Shown here: in pieces, positions 15,736-26,359 of the stretch
How positions within the stretch are numbered: the first letter of the stretch is position 1
How the letters are laid out: the number at the start of each line of letters is the position of its first letter
Assembly: GCF_008830225.1 (NCBI RefSeq)
Contig: NZ_WAIE01000002.1
Coordinates: forward strand, 124,001 to 188,000
Origin: Pseudodesulfovibrio senegalensis
Lineage (GTDB): Bacteria > Desulfobacterota > Desulfovibrionia > Desulfovibrionales > Desulfovibrionaceae
Reading direction: 5' to 3'
Length of the DNA stretch: 64,000 nucleotides
The notes under the pieces: generated by a model
The model's input: only the letters and a program-made list of their open reading frames with translations
Told to the model about the DNA's origin: nothing
The model's database searches: none
Position numbers and translations under genes: made by a program

Positions 15736-16406
15736 TGTTGTTTCCTGAGCACGAATCCGACGCCCGGGATCGTCTGGATCAAAGGTTCGGGGAAGGGTTT
15801 GTCCACCTTTTGCCGCAGCTTGTGCATATGCACCTTGAGGCTGTTGCTTTCGGGCAGAATTTCGCCCCATACGGCCCGTTGTATCTCGTCCTTGGGCGCG
15901 ATGTTCGGGCTCATCTTGGCCATGTACTCCAAAAGCGCCCATTCCTTGGGGGAGAGCGTCAGCTTGATTCCGGCGCGGGTGGCCTGATGTTGTTCGGTAT
16001 CCACTTCAAGGTCCGCCACCACATAGCGTCGGGGCTGGCTGCTGCGTCGTTTGGCCAGCGCCCGAACGCGGAGCAGCAGCTCCTTGAGCGCAAAGGGCTT
16101 GACCAGATAGTCGTCGGACCCGGCCTCGAATCCTTCGATCTTGTCATCGAGGGAGTCGCGTGCCGTGATCATCAGCACCGGCACGTCGAGGCCGTCGCGC
16201 CGGAGCTTGGAACAGAGATTCAGCCCGTTGAGCTTGGGCAGCATGACGTCGAGCATGATGACGTCGTATTTGTATTCCCGTGCCAGCTGCAGGCCGTGCT
16301 CGCCGTTGGCGGCATGGTCGCAGGTGATGCCTTCCAGTTCGAGGTATTCCACAAGCGAGGCGGCAAGATCGAGATCGTCTTCCACCAGCAGAGCGTATAT
16401 GTTCAT
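15732..16406 (-). CDS. OmpR/PhoB-family response regulator
   Basis: 224 residues from the ATG at 16406 (AAGGGAAA upstream). The receiver domain has acidic residues E9, D10 and D11, phospho-acceptor D53 (IMLDVMLP) and the conserved DYLVKPF. A winged-helix DNA-binding domain follows (LTLSPKEWALLEYMAK ... VWGEILPESNSLKVHMHKLRQKV). Its stop overlaps the kinase start by 4 bases. With the RND adaptor and permease upstream on the same strand, it is the likely regulator of the efflux operon. Confidence 0.9.
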   Translation of the reverse strand: MNIYALLVEDDLDLAASLVEYLELEGITCDHAANGEHGLQLAREYKYDVIMLDVMLPKLNGLNLCSKLRRDGLDVPVLMITARDSLDDKIEGFEAGSDDYLVKPFALKELLLRVRALAKRRSSQPRRYVVADLEVDTEQHQATRAGIKLTLSPKEWALLEYMAKMSPNIAPKDEIQRAVWGEILPESNSLKVHMHKLRQKVDKPFPEPLIQTIPGVGFVLRKQQ

Positions 16407-16435
16407 GGCGTTTCCCTTGATAACGCGGCGGTCAT

Positions 16436-16477
16436 GGCTCCGGCGGAACAATGCGGAAAGCATATCCCGCCGGAGCC
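16436..16477. other. Hairpin between RND permease and regulator genes
   Basis: A perfect 11-bp stem (GGCTCCGGCGG at 16436-16446 with 16467-16477) with a 20-base loop that itself can fold (ATGC/GCAT). A T-run follows only on the plus strand, so for the minus-strand operon it looks more like an mRNA-processing or stability hairpin than a terminator. Confidence 0.45.
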
Positions 16478-16490
16478 TTTTTGGCAAAAC

Positions 16491-19625
<3,135 letters not shown>

Positions 19626-19670
19626 GTTGGATACCTGATATATTTTTGTTTCGGTGCAGGGCCTGCGCTA

Positions 19671-20825
19671 CTACGCGGCCGGCTTGTCCGAAGAGCCCTG
19701 GCCAGGGTCGATCTTCATGCCCGGCTTGACCTTGTTGGCGCCGTTGACGATAACGCGTTCGCCCGGCTTGAGTCCTTCCACAATCTGCCACTGGTTGTCG
19801 CGCATCCTGCCTGTCGTGACCGGGCGCACCTGAACCGTGTTCTGCTCGTCGAGAACGAAGACGGTTGCGCCGCCGGTCTGGGACATGGCCACAGCGCGTT
19901 GGGGCACGAAGATGGTGTTGCCGCCGCCAGTCGTGTGGATTTTGATGCGCACGAACATACCGGGAAGCAACATGCCGTCCTTGTTGGGGAATTCGCAACG
20001 CAGTGAAACCTGGCCGGTTTTTTCGTCCACGGACACGTCCGAGAAGAGCAGGCGCCCCTTGGCGGTGTAGTTCACGTTTTCGATGTGAACCGTGACCTCG
20101 GGCGCTTCGCCGGATTCTTTGCCCGCGTTCATGGCTGCGCGTACCTTGAGGTAGTCGGCCACGGGTTGGTTGATGTCCGCGTAGATGGGGTCGAGCTGCT
20201 GGATCTTGGCCAGTGCCGTGGCTTCGTTTTTGCCCACGAGCGCACCTTCGGTTACAAAGGCCGCACCGATTTTTCCCGAGATGGGGGCTTCCACCGTTGC
20301 ATAGCTCAGGTCGAGGGAGGCGGTCATGACCGCGGCCTGGGCAGCCTGTTTTTCCGCCTTGGCGACCTTGTAGTTGGCGGCGGCCGTGTCGTAGTCCTGC
20401 TGGCTGATGACCTTGGTCTCGAGCAGCGGGGTATACCTGTTCAGCGTGGCCTTGTAGTCAGCAAGGCTGGCCTCGGCTTTGGCAAGGTCAGCCCTGGCCT
20501 GGGCCAGAGCGGCCTGGAACGGTGCGGGGTCGATATGAAAGAGAACCTGTCCCTTTTCCACAAAACTGCCTTCCTCGAAGTCGCGGGAAAGCAGGATGCC
20601 GGCCACGCGGGCCCGCACCTCGGCGTTCCGGACCGCAGAGATGCGCCCGGGCAATTCCGTTGTGTCGTTATCGGCAGAGGCCTTGACGGTGACGATGTCC
20701 ACCTTGGGCATGTGCTGTGGTGCAGACTTGCCCTGTGCCTTTTGTTCGCTGTTGCAGCCGCAGAGGCCGAACAGGGCGGTCAGGGCCAGAACGCAAAGGA
20801 CAGGCCTGATGTTACTGATGCGCAT
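19671..20825 (-). CDS. RND efflux periplasmic adaptor lipoprotein
   Basis: 384 residues from the ATG at 20825 (an in-frame ATG 18 bases earlier is less likely). The N-terminus is a lipoprotein signal with lipobox LCGC, so the protein is expected to be tethered to the inner membrane. The MFP pattern is clear: lipoyl-like half (VRARVAGILLSRDFEEGSFVEKGQVLFHID), coiled-coil hairpin (about 95-165), and the returning half (VEAPISGKIGAAFVTEGALV), then beta-barrel and membrane-proximal domains. It pairs with the RND permease encoded next. An inverted repeat about 95 bases upstream is a candidate operator. Confidence 0.93.
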   Translation of the reverse strand: MRISNIRPVLCVLALTALFGLCGCNSEQKAQGKSAPQHMPKVDIVTVKASADNDTTELPGRISAVRNAEVRARVAGILLSRDFEEGSFVEKGQVLFHIDPAPFQAALAQARADLAKAEASLADYKATLNRYTPLLETKVISQQDYDTAAANYKVAKAEKQAAQAAVMTASLDLSYATVEAPISGKIGAAFVTEGALVGKNEATALAKIQQLDPIYADINQPVADYLKVRAAMNAGKESGEAPEVTVHIENVNYTAKGRLLFSDVSVDEKTGQVSLRCEFPNKDGMLLPGMFVRIKIHTTGGGNTIFVPQRAVAMSQTGGATVFVLDEQNTVQVRPVTTGRMRDNQWQIVEGLKPGERVIVNGANKVKPGMKIDPGQGSSDKPAA

Positions 20826-20916
20826 TGTTCTCTTTCTCTCCATAAATTGATGAAATGTATGTTGCGGATCGCCCTCGCAGGCCCGGTCCGCATCCTCTCC
20901 GTGGAGTCTCTATCAG

Positions 20917-20941
20917 GTTAACGGGTTAATAACCGGTTAAC
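20917..20941. promoter_or_regulatory. Inverted repeat upstream of the efflux operon
   Basis: Arms GTTAACGGGTTA (20917-20928) and TAACCGGTTAAC (20930-20941) are inverted copies (11 of 12) around one central base, about 92 bases before the adaptor start. It is a candidate operator for the efflux operon, bound by its own regulator or by a dimeric repressor. Confidence 0.55.
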
Positions 20942-21050
20942 GTGTCGTGACAAATATGTTCCGGAAGCCGAAGAGTCAATGGGATTGAACAATGGGTGGT
21001 GGCGCGCTCGCCGGGGCTGGGTTCCGTCTGTCAGAGTCGTTCGCGAACTT

Positions 21051-21623
21051 TCACGAGGCGTTATGCCTCACGTCCCAGGATTCCAGGGACTGTTCGTAAT
21101 CGCCGGTAGCGCGGATGAGTTTCCAGAACACCGGCCAGAGCTGTTTGGCGCGATGCAGGGGAAAGGGCATGACCTTGGATTTGTCTTTCAGGAAACACCG
21201 TATGTTGGCCGTGACCACATCGATCATGTCCAGAGCGTATTCTTCTGCGCTGTGGCTGGACGGTATATCGGGTTTGTGGAGGATGATCCCTTCGGCATAG
21301 GCCCGCATGATTCCGCCGGACCATGTGCGCCGGGAATAGGACCGCGCTGTTTCCATGGGATCGCGGTAAATGTGAACATAGAGCGGCCCGTCGCCGTATA
21401 CGTGGTCGAGCCGCCCGAGCATCCAAGAAAGGCGGTTGTCGGCCTCGATGTGATGTCCCGGATAGTCGAGCCGCTCCTGAAAGAGGCGGTGGGTATTGCT
21501 TTCGTGCGCTGCGGTCCAGTTGGTCATGTGCTGGCAGGCCTTGATGAAGCTTACGGTGCCGCATCGGCCCGTACCGAGCACGAATACGTTTTTCAGTTCC
21601 TGCTTTTCGGAATTGTCGGTCAT
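21051..21623 (-). CDS. Sulfotransferase-like protein
   Basis: 190 residues from the ATG at 21623, preceded by AGGAG at ideal spacing. The N-terminus NVFVLGTGRCGTVSFIKA matches the 5'-phosphosulfate-binding P-loop-like motif of PAPS-dependent sulfotransferases, and VHIYRDPMETARSYSRR resembles the 3'-phosphate-binding strand and helix. It is shorter than most sulfotransferases (250-300), so it is either a compact member or a trimmed one. The substrate is unknown. It is divergent from the GGDEF operon, and the shared intergenic region carries Fur-box-like elements. Confidence 0.6.
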   Translation of the reverse strand: MTDNSEKQELKNVFVLGTGRCGTVSFIKACQHMTNWTAAHESNTHRLFQERLDYPGHHIEADNRLSWMLGRLDHVYGDGPLYVHIYRDPMETARSYSRRTWSGGIMRAYAEGIILHKPDIPSSHSAEEYALDMIDVVTANIRCFLKDKSKVMPFPLHRAKQLWPVFWKLIRATGDYEQSLESWDVRHNAS

Positions 21624-21755
21624 GCTGCTCCTGCAGTGTTGGTCGTAATGGGAACGAGTATGCCATTTTTCCGCGTGTTGCGCCAATCCCTCCGGTTTTG
21701 TCCAGCCTTGGTGTTGCCGGTTGCCCGTCGGTAACCGCTCGTTGCCTTTTGTGTT

Positions 21756-21774
21756 GATTCTGAAAATCAATTTT
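21756..21774. promoter_or_regulatory. Fur-box-like element upstream of the sulfotransferase-like gene
   Basis: GATTCTGAAAATCAATTTT matches 13 of 19 positions of the Fur consensus, 133 bases before the minus-strand gene. It was scored by eye. Confidence 0.3.
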
Positions 21775-21932
21775 CTGATCGGAGTTTGTTCATGAGGTGT
21801 CGCTCAGAGGGGGGGCAGGGGGGGGAGGGCGACCTGAATCGTTTCTTTCATCGGGAGGATACGGTGTTTCGCCGCCAACTGGGTCGGTTTTTCCGTGGCT
21901 GGTCCGTCGTGTGGATTAGCCCATATTTGCTG

Positions 21933-21961
21933 TTGACACCCGGCTGATAGAGGAATATTTG
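21933..21961 (+). promoter_or_regulatory. Promoter of the GGDEF-Sia-MoxR operon
   Basis: TTGACA at 21933-21938, 17 bases, then TATTTG at 21956-21961. A Fur-box-like element follows immediately. Confidence 0.6.
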
Positions 21962-21964
21962 CTT

Positions 21965-21983
21965 GAAAACGATTTTCAATATC
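21965..21983 (+). promoter_or_regulatory. Fur-box-like element at the operon start site
   Basis: GAAAACGATTTTCAATATC matches 14 of 19 positions of the Fur consensus and overlaps a perfect palindrome, TTGAAAA-CGA-TTTTCAA (21963-21979). It lies just downstream of the -10, a repressing position. Confidence 0.5.
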
Positions 21984-22008
21984 AGAAACGAAGCCGTGCT
22001 CCTGTTTT

Positions 22009-23205
22009 GTGAAGGGAATGGTGGGCGCGGCTGTTGCAACGGTTGATAAAAACATGAGTCGAGAAGTTTTCAGGAAAGAGAGGCTGGTGCTTGAGGGGGC
22101 CAGGGCCGCCATGCTTCGATCGGATGAGGACGGTGTGTCGGTGGCCCCGGTCCTTGCCGGCTTGGTGGACGAATACGGACGTCTTCTGCGTCAGAGCCGT
22201 CGGTTGGTGACCATGGGGGACCGCATGCAGCAGTCCCTGAACGCTCTCAATCATGATCTGGCCGTGAGCGAGCAGAAGTACCGCGGCATATTCGAGAATG
22301 TGGCCGAAGGCATTTGCCGTTGCGATGCGGACGGAATGCTGGTGGAGGCCAATCCGGCCATGGCGGAGATGTTCGGGTTCTATGATTCCGAATCCTTTTT
22401 GGAGGCGGTTCCGGATTTCCAGTCCCTGTTTTGCCGCGCCGAGGACTACGAACTGTATGAAACCCTGCTTGCCGCCGATCAGCTCCGGCGTTTTCAGGTA
22501 CGTTTGTGCAGCCCGGAGAGCGGCAGACTTTGGGCCGAGGTCAGCGCCAGCGTCATGGATGACCGGGAAGCCTTTCCCGGCGGCATCGTCTGCGTGCTGG
22601 CCGACGTGACCGAGCGCAAGCACATGATCGAGGAGATGCGGCGGCTGGCCAGAACCGACAGCCTTACCGGGCTTTACAACCGCGGGCATTTCATGGAGCT
22701 GACCGAACGGGAGCTGGCCCGCTCCCGGCGCACGCGGTCACCCTTGTCCATGCTCATCGTGGATGTGGATCATTTCAAAAACGTCAACGACACCTATGGC
22801 CACGACGTGGGCGACAAGGCACTGGTGACCCTGAGCCGCGTGCTGCGGGACGCCGTGCGTGAAATCGACGTGGTGGGCCGGTTCGGGGGCGAGGAGTTCG
22901 TGGTCCTGCTGCCGGACGCGGACCGCCGCAATGCCTGCCGCGTGGCAGACAGGATTTTGGAGTGCGTCAGGGAAGCCCGGATCGACATCGGCGGCAAACA
23001 GGTCGGCGTGACCGTGAGCATCGGCCTGACCGCCTGCGAGGATGACGAGGAAGATCTGGACAGGCTGATCAAGTATGCGGACATCGCTCTGTATGCGGCC
23101 AAAAAGAACGGTCGGGACAGGGTCGAAGTGTATCGGCGTTCGGGCTGCCATTGCCGGAGGGAAGCCGACTGCATGGAAGCGATGGCCGTGCGGGGAGAGT
23201 CATGA
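22009..23205 (+). CDS. PAS-GGDEF diguanylate cyclase (SiaD-like position)
   Basis: 398 residues from GTG at 22009; ATGs at 22018 and 22054 are alternatives because no clear ribosome-binding site decides. After an approximately 80-residue helical N-terminus comes a PAS domain (SEQKYRGIFENVAEGICRCD...VLADVTERK) and a GGDEF domain. The active-site motif is GGEEF, and the inhibitory I-site RxxD is present (REID, five residues before GGEEF), so an active, product-inhibited cyclase making c-di-GMP is expected. It is the first gene of a seven-gene operon whose next three products resemble SiaA, SiaB and SiaC; Pseudomonas SiaD is likewise a GGDEF cyclase but lacks PAS. Confidence 0.88.
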   Translation: MKGMVGAAVATVDKNMSREVFRKERLVLEGARAAMLRSDEDGVSVAPVLAGLVDEYGRLLRQSRRLVTMGDRMQQSLNALNHDLAVSEQKYRGIFENVAEGICRCDADGMLVEANPAMAEMFGFYDSESFLEAVPDFQSLFCRAEDYELYETLLAADQLRRFQVRLCSPESGRLWAEVSASVMDDREAFPGGIVCVLADVTERKHMIEEMRRLARTDSLTGLYNRGHFMELTERELARSRRTRSPLSMLIVDVDHFKNVNDTYGHDVGDKALVTLSRVLRDAVREIDVVGRFGGEEFVVLLPDADRRNACRVADRILECVREARIDIGGKQVGVTVSIGLTACEDDEEDLDRLIKYADIALYAAKKNGRDRVEVYRRSGCHCRREADCMEAMAVRGES

Positions 23206-24386
23206 GTTGGGCCGTTTCCATATTTCGCCACATGCTGGACTGGAGGGTGGAGCGCAAGGTCACGCTCCTTTTGTTGCTGAGCGTTGTGGCTGTTCCGCTT
23301 GTTTTGCTTGTGATGCTGCATTCGCAGGGCGCGCAGGCGACCATGAACTTTCTGGTGGGTCTGCTCACCGCGTCCATCATCCTGTTCGTGCCTTTGTCCA
23401 AATGGATGAGTCATGTCATCGCCTTGCGCAACATCCGCGAGATCAACGATCAGTGCACGCAGATCAAGCAGGGCGATTATGCCAACGTGGAATTGCCGCT
23501 CAACGATTTTGATGGTTCGGGGCACGATTTCGTGCGTCTGAAGCGCAATATGTACTGGATGGGCCATGCCATCGCCACCCGGGAAAAACGTCTGCAATCC
23601 GCCATGACCCGGCTGGCCGCAAGTCAGCGCCAGATCGGGGAAAGTCTGGACTACGCCCGATTGATTCAGACGTCGTTTCTTCCCGATGCTGCCAAGCTCG
23701 ACGATCTTTTGCCCGGGCATTTCCTCATATGGAGCCAGCGCGATGCCGTGGGCGGCGATTCCTACTGGTTTCGCAAATGGGGCGGGGGATTCTTTGTCGG
23801 AGTCATGGATTGCACGGGCCACGGCGTGCCGGGCGCGTTCATGACCCTGATCGTGCATTCGCTGCTGGAAAAGGCCGTGGCCGAAGCCGATGGCAGCCCG
23901 GCCGCTGTTTTGGGCAGCATGAATCGTCTCATCAAAAAGGCCCTGCGCCAGAATCGCAAGGACGCCGTGTCCGACGACGGCATGGACTGCGCACTTTGCT
24001 ACGTGAACCCGGACGCAGGACGACTGACGTTTGCCGGGGCGCGCAATTCCCTGTTTCGGGTGGATGCGGACGGCGTCGAGGTCATCAAGGGAGACCGCTG
24101 CGGGCTCGGCTATGTGCGCTCCCCGGAAGACTACCGGTTTTCGGACACCAGTATTCACCTGACGGGGAAACAACGATTTTACATGGCCACGGATGGTCTT
24201 TCGGATCAGGTGGGCGGCGAAAAGCGGCTTCCGTTCGGCAAACGGCGTTTCATGCGTTTCGTCAACGACGGTTTTCGTACGCCCATGAATGTGCAGCGAG
24301 AGGAACTGCTGCACCTTTTCGAAGAGTATCAGGGCGGCGAGACCCGCCGCGACGACGTGACCGTGCTCGGCTTTGAGCTCGGTTGA
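23202..24386 (+). CDS. Membrane PP2C/SpoIIE-type phosphatase (SiaA-like)
   Basis: 394 residues from the ATG at 23202, which overlaps the cyclase stop as ATGA. Two hydrophobic segments (about residues 20-39 and 48-64) are followed by a HAMP-like/coiled-coil linker (REKRLQSAMTRLAASQRQIGESLDYARLIQTSFLP) and a SpoIIE-type PP2C domain with metal-binding aspartates in DAVGGDSYW and VMDCTGHGVPGA and in the C-terminal RRDDVTVLGF. In Pseudomonas, SiaA dephosphorylates SiaC and so activates the cyclase. The gene order here supports the same role. Confidence 0.85.
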   Translation: MSWAVSIFRHMLDWRVERKVTLLLLLSVVAVPLVLLVMLHSQGAQATMNFLVGLLTASIILFVPLSKWMSHVIALRNIREINDQCTQIKQGDYANVELPLNDFDGSGHDFVRLKRNMYWMGHAIATREKRLQSAMTRLAASQRQIGESLDYARLIQTSFLPDAAKLDDLLPGHFLIWSQRDAVGGDSYWFRKWGGGFFVGVMDCTGHGVPGAFMTLIVHSLLEKAVAEADGSPAAVLGSMNRLIKKALRQNRKDAVSDDGMDCALCYVNPDAGRLTFAGARNSLFRVDADGVEVIKGDRCGLGYVRSPEDYRFSDTSIHLTGKQRFYMATDGLSDQVGGEKRLPFGKRRFMRFVNDGFRTPMNVQREELLHLFEEYQGGETRRDDVTVLGFELG

Positions 24387-24399
24387 AAGGGGGAATGGT

Positions 24400-24954
24400 A
24401 TGGCAAAAAGTTTATTCAGATATTACGAAGAGATGGAGCGCGAAGGCGTCATCCTTTATTTCAACGGGCCGCTTTCGCAGCCCGTGGTGGAGAGCATCGC
24501 CCAGTTGATGCGCAACAAGATGAGCGCCGAAGAGGCGGGCATGGGGGCTGTGCAGCGCGTTTTTTCCATTCTTGTGGAGCAGATGCAGAACATTGTGCGC
24601 TATTCGTCCGAACGCCATGTGACCAATGAAGATCAGCAGGGAGAGATGGCGCAGGGGCAGGTCGTGGTGGGACGGGAAGCCGATGGCCGTTTTTTCGTGG
24701 CCTGCGGCAACAGGGCCAGCTCCGAAGACTGCAACGAGCTGGCGCGCCACATTGAAATGCTGCGCAAGATGACCGCCGGTGAGCTTAAGGCGTATTACCG
24801 CGAACGCAGACGGCAAAAGGGGCCGGTAACCAGCAAGGGGAGCGGCCTGGGCTTTGTGGAAATGGCGCGCAAGGCGGCCCGGCCCATGGATTTCGACATA
24901 CGCCCCCTTGACGGCGGAACCTCGTTTTTTTCCATGAAGGTCGTGGCCCAGTAG
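24400..24954 (+). CDS. SiaB-family kinase (HATPase-like)
   Basis: 184 residues from the ATG at 24400 (AAGGGGGA upstream). It is a small GHKL/HATPase-like protein with no HisKA domain: the N-box is EQMQNIVRYSSE and the G-box is KGSGLGFVEMARK. This matches the SiaB family (DUF6272), which phosphorylates SiaC on Thr/Ser and opposes SiaA. It lies 13 bases after the phosphatase gene and 9 before siaC. The assignment rests on the motifs and on the A-B-C order. Confidence 0.82.
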   Translation: MAKSLFRYYEEMEREGVILYFNGPLSQPVVESIAQLMRNKMSAEEAGMGAVQRVFSILVEQMQNIVRYSSERHVTNEDQQGEMAQGQVVVGREADGRFFVACGNRASSEDCNELARHIEMLRKMTAGELKAYYRERRRQKGPVTSKGSGLGFVEMARKAARPMDFDIRPLDGGTSFFSMKVVAQ

Positions 24955-24963
24955 GAGATGATT

Positions 24964-25371
24964 ATGACCAGATTCAGTGTACAGGCGACCAAGTCGTCAC
25001 CCCGTATCGATTTTGATCCGCAGTCCATGTCTTTTGAGATCAAGGGCGAGTCGTACCCCGAGAATTGTGGCACGTTCTACAGCCCCATGTTCGAGTGGCT
25101 GGAGCGTTTTTTCGACAAGAGCAACGGCGAACGCATGGAGATCGACATGGAGATTCTCTATTTCAACAGCTCGTCGTCCAAAACGTTCATGGACCTTTTC
25201 GACATGCTCGACGAGCAGGCGGACAGGGGCAAGAACATCGTGGTCAATTGGCGGTATCACGAGGAAAATGAGTCGGCCATGGAGTGCGGCGAGGAATTCA
25301 TGGAAGACGTATCCAACATCAAGTTCAACCTCATTGAATTTACGGATCAGCAAAGGCAGGAAGGCATATGA
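24964..25371 (+). CDS. SiaC-family regulatory phosphoprotein
   Basis: 135 residues from the ATG at 24964 (AGGAG six bases upstream; the ATG at 24958 abuts the ribosome-binding site). The DUF1987/SiaC hallmarks are present: FEIKGESYPENCGTFY and EILYFNSSSSKTF. In Pseudomonas, SiaC is phosphorylated on a Thr in the equivalent of the NSSSS segment (here Ser69-Ser72) and in its unphosphorylated form activates the cyclase SiaD. The stop overlaps the MoxR start (ATGA). Confidence 0.88.
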   Translation: MTRFSVQATKSSPRIDFDPQSMSFEIKGESYPENCGTFYSPMFEWLERFFDKSNGERMEIDMEILYFNSSSSKTFMDLFDMLDEQADRGKNIVVNWRYHEENESAMECGEEFMEDVSNIKFNLIEFTDQQRQEGI

Positions 25372-26351
25372 CCCCGAATCAGATCAAGGCGTCCCTCAGG
25401 ACGCTGGTACCGTTGCAGCAGCCCGTATTTCTTTGGGGCGCGCCCGGCGTGGGCAAGAGCCAGGTGGTGGCGCAGGTGGCCGAGGAGCTCGGCCGCGAAC
25501 TCACCGACATCCGCGCCGTGCTCTTGGACCCCGTGGACCTGCGCGGACTGCCGTCCGTGAACAATGATGGCACCGCCCATTGGTGCCCGCCCGCGTTTTT
25601 GCCCACCCAGGGCGAGGGCGTGCTGTTTTTGGACGAACTCAACGCGGCCCCGCCGCTGGTGCAGGCCGCCTGCTACCAACTGGTGCTGGACCGCAAGGTG
25701 GGCGAATACACGCTGCCGGACGGCTGGACCGTGGTGGCCGCGGGCAACCGCGAAACCGACCGGGCTGTGACGCACCGCATGCCCTCGGCCCTTGCCAACC
25801 GTTTCGTGCACCTTGATTTTTCCGTGGATGTGGAAACATGGCTCGAATGGGCCGAACAACGCGAACTGGCCGAGGAGGTCAGGGCGTTTATTCGTTTCCG
25901 GCCCAACCTGCTGCACGACTTTGACCCCAAAAAGAGCGAAAAGGCCTTTCCCTCGCCCCGTTCATGGGAGTTTGCGGCCCGCATCATTGCCGCGCGCCCG
26001 GAGCCGGACGTGGAACTGAGTCTGCTCAAGGGAACCGTGGGCCCCGGAGCCGCCATCGAGTTCGCGGGGTTTTCCAAGCTTTTTCGGCAACTGCCCGACC
26101 CGGAAGTCATTATTAAGGACCCGGAATCCGCCGAGATTCCGGAAGAGCCAGCCACGTTGTATGCCCTGTGCGAAGCCCTGGCCAACAAGGCGGGCGACAA
26201 TACCGCCGAAAGCATCATCGCCTATGCTTCGCGTTTGCCCTCGGAGTTCGGGGTGCTGCTGGTGCGCGATTCCGTGAAAACGCACCGGGGTGTTGTGGAG
26301 TCCCCGGCTTTTTCGCGCTGGGCCACGGCCAATTCCGACGTCTTGCTCTAG
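25368..26351 (+). CDS. MoxR-family AAA+ ATPase
   Basis: 327 residues. Walker A is GAPGVGKSQ (about residue 26), Walker B is GVLFLDELNAAP, and sensor 1 is VVAAGNRETD, all typical of MoxR ATPases. These chaperone-like motors act with von Willebrand A partners, one of which is encoded 8 bases downstream. The ATG overlaps the siaC stop, so it is co-translated with the Sia genes. Some relatives mature metal enzymes or remodel complexes; the client here is not evident. Confidence 0.87.
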   Translation: MTPNQIKASLRTLVPLQQPVFLWGAPGVGKSQVVAQVAEELGRELTDIRAVLLDPVDLRGLPSVNNDGTAHWCPPAFLPTQGEGVLFLDELNAAPPLVQAACYQLVLDRKVGEYTLPDGWTVVAAGNRETDRAVTHRMPSALANRFVHLDFSVDVETWLEWAEQRELAEEVRAFIRFRPNLLHDFDPKKSEKAFPSPRSWEFAARIIAARPEPDVELSLLKGTVGPGAAIEFAGFSKLFRQLPDPEVIIKDPESAEIPEEPATLYALCEALANKAGDNTAESIIAYASRLPSEFGVLLVRDSVKTHRGVVESPAFSRWATANSDVLL

Positions 26352-26359
26352 GAGCGCCC

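Noticed and set aside
14458..15942. A longer sensor kinase beginning inside the response-regulator gene.
   Set aside because: The GTG at 15735 overlaps the regulator stop (GTGA) with a good ribosome-binding site; the upstream extension has no domain and is antisense-like composition.
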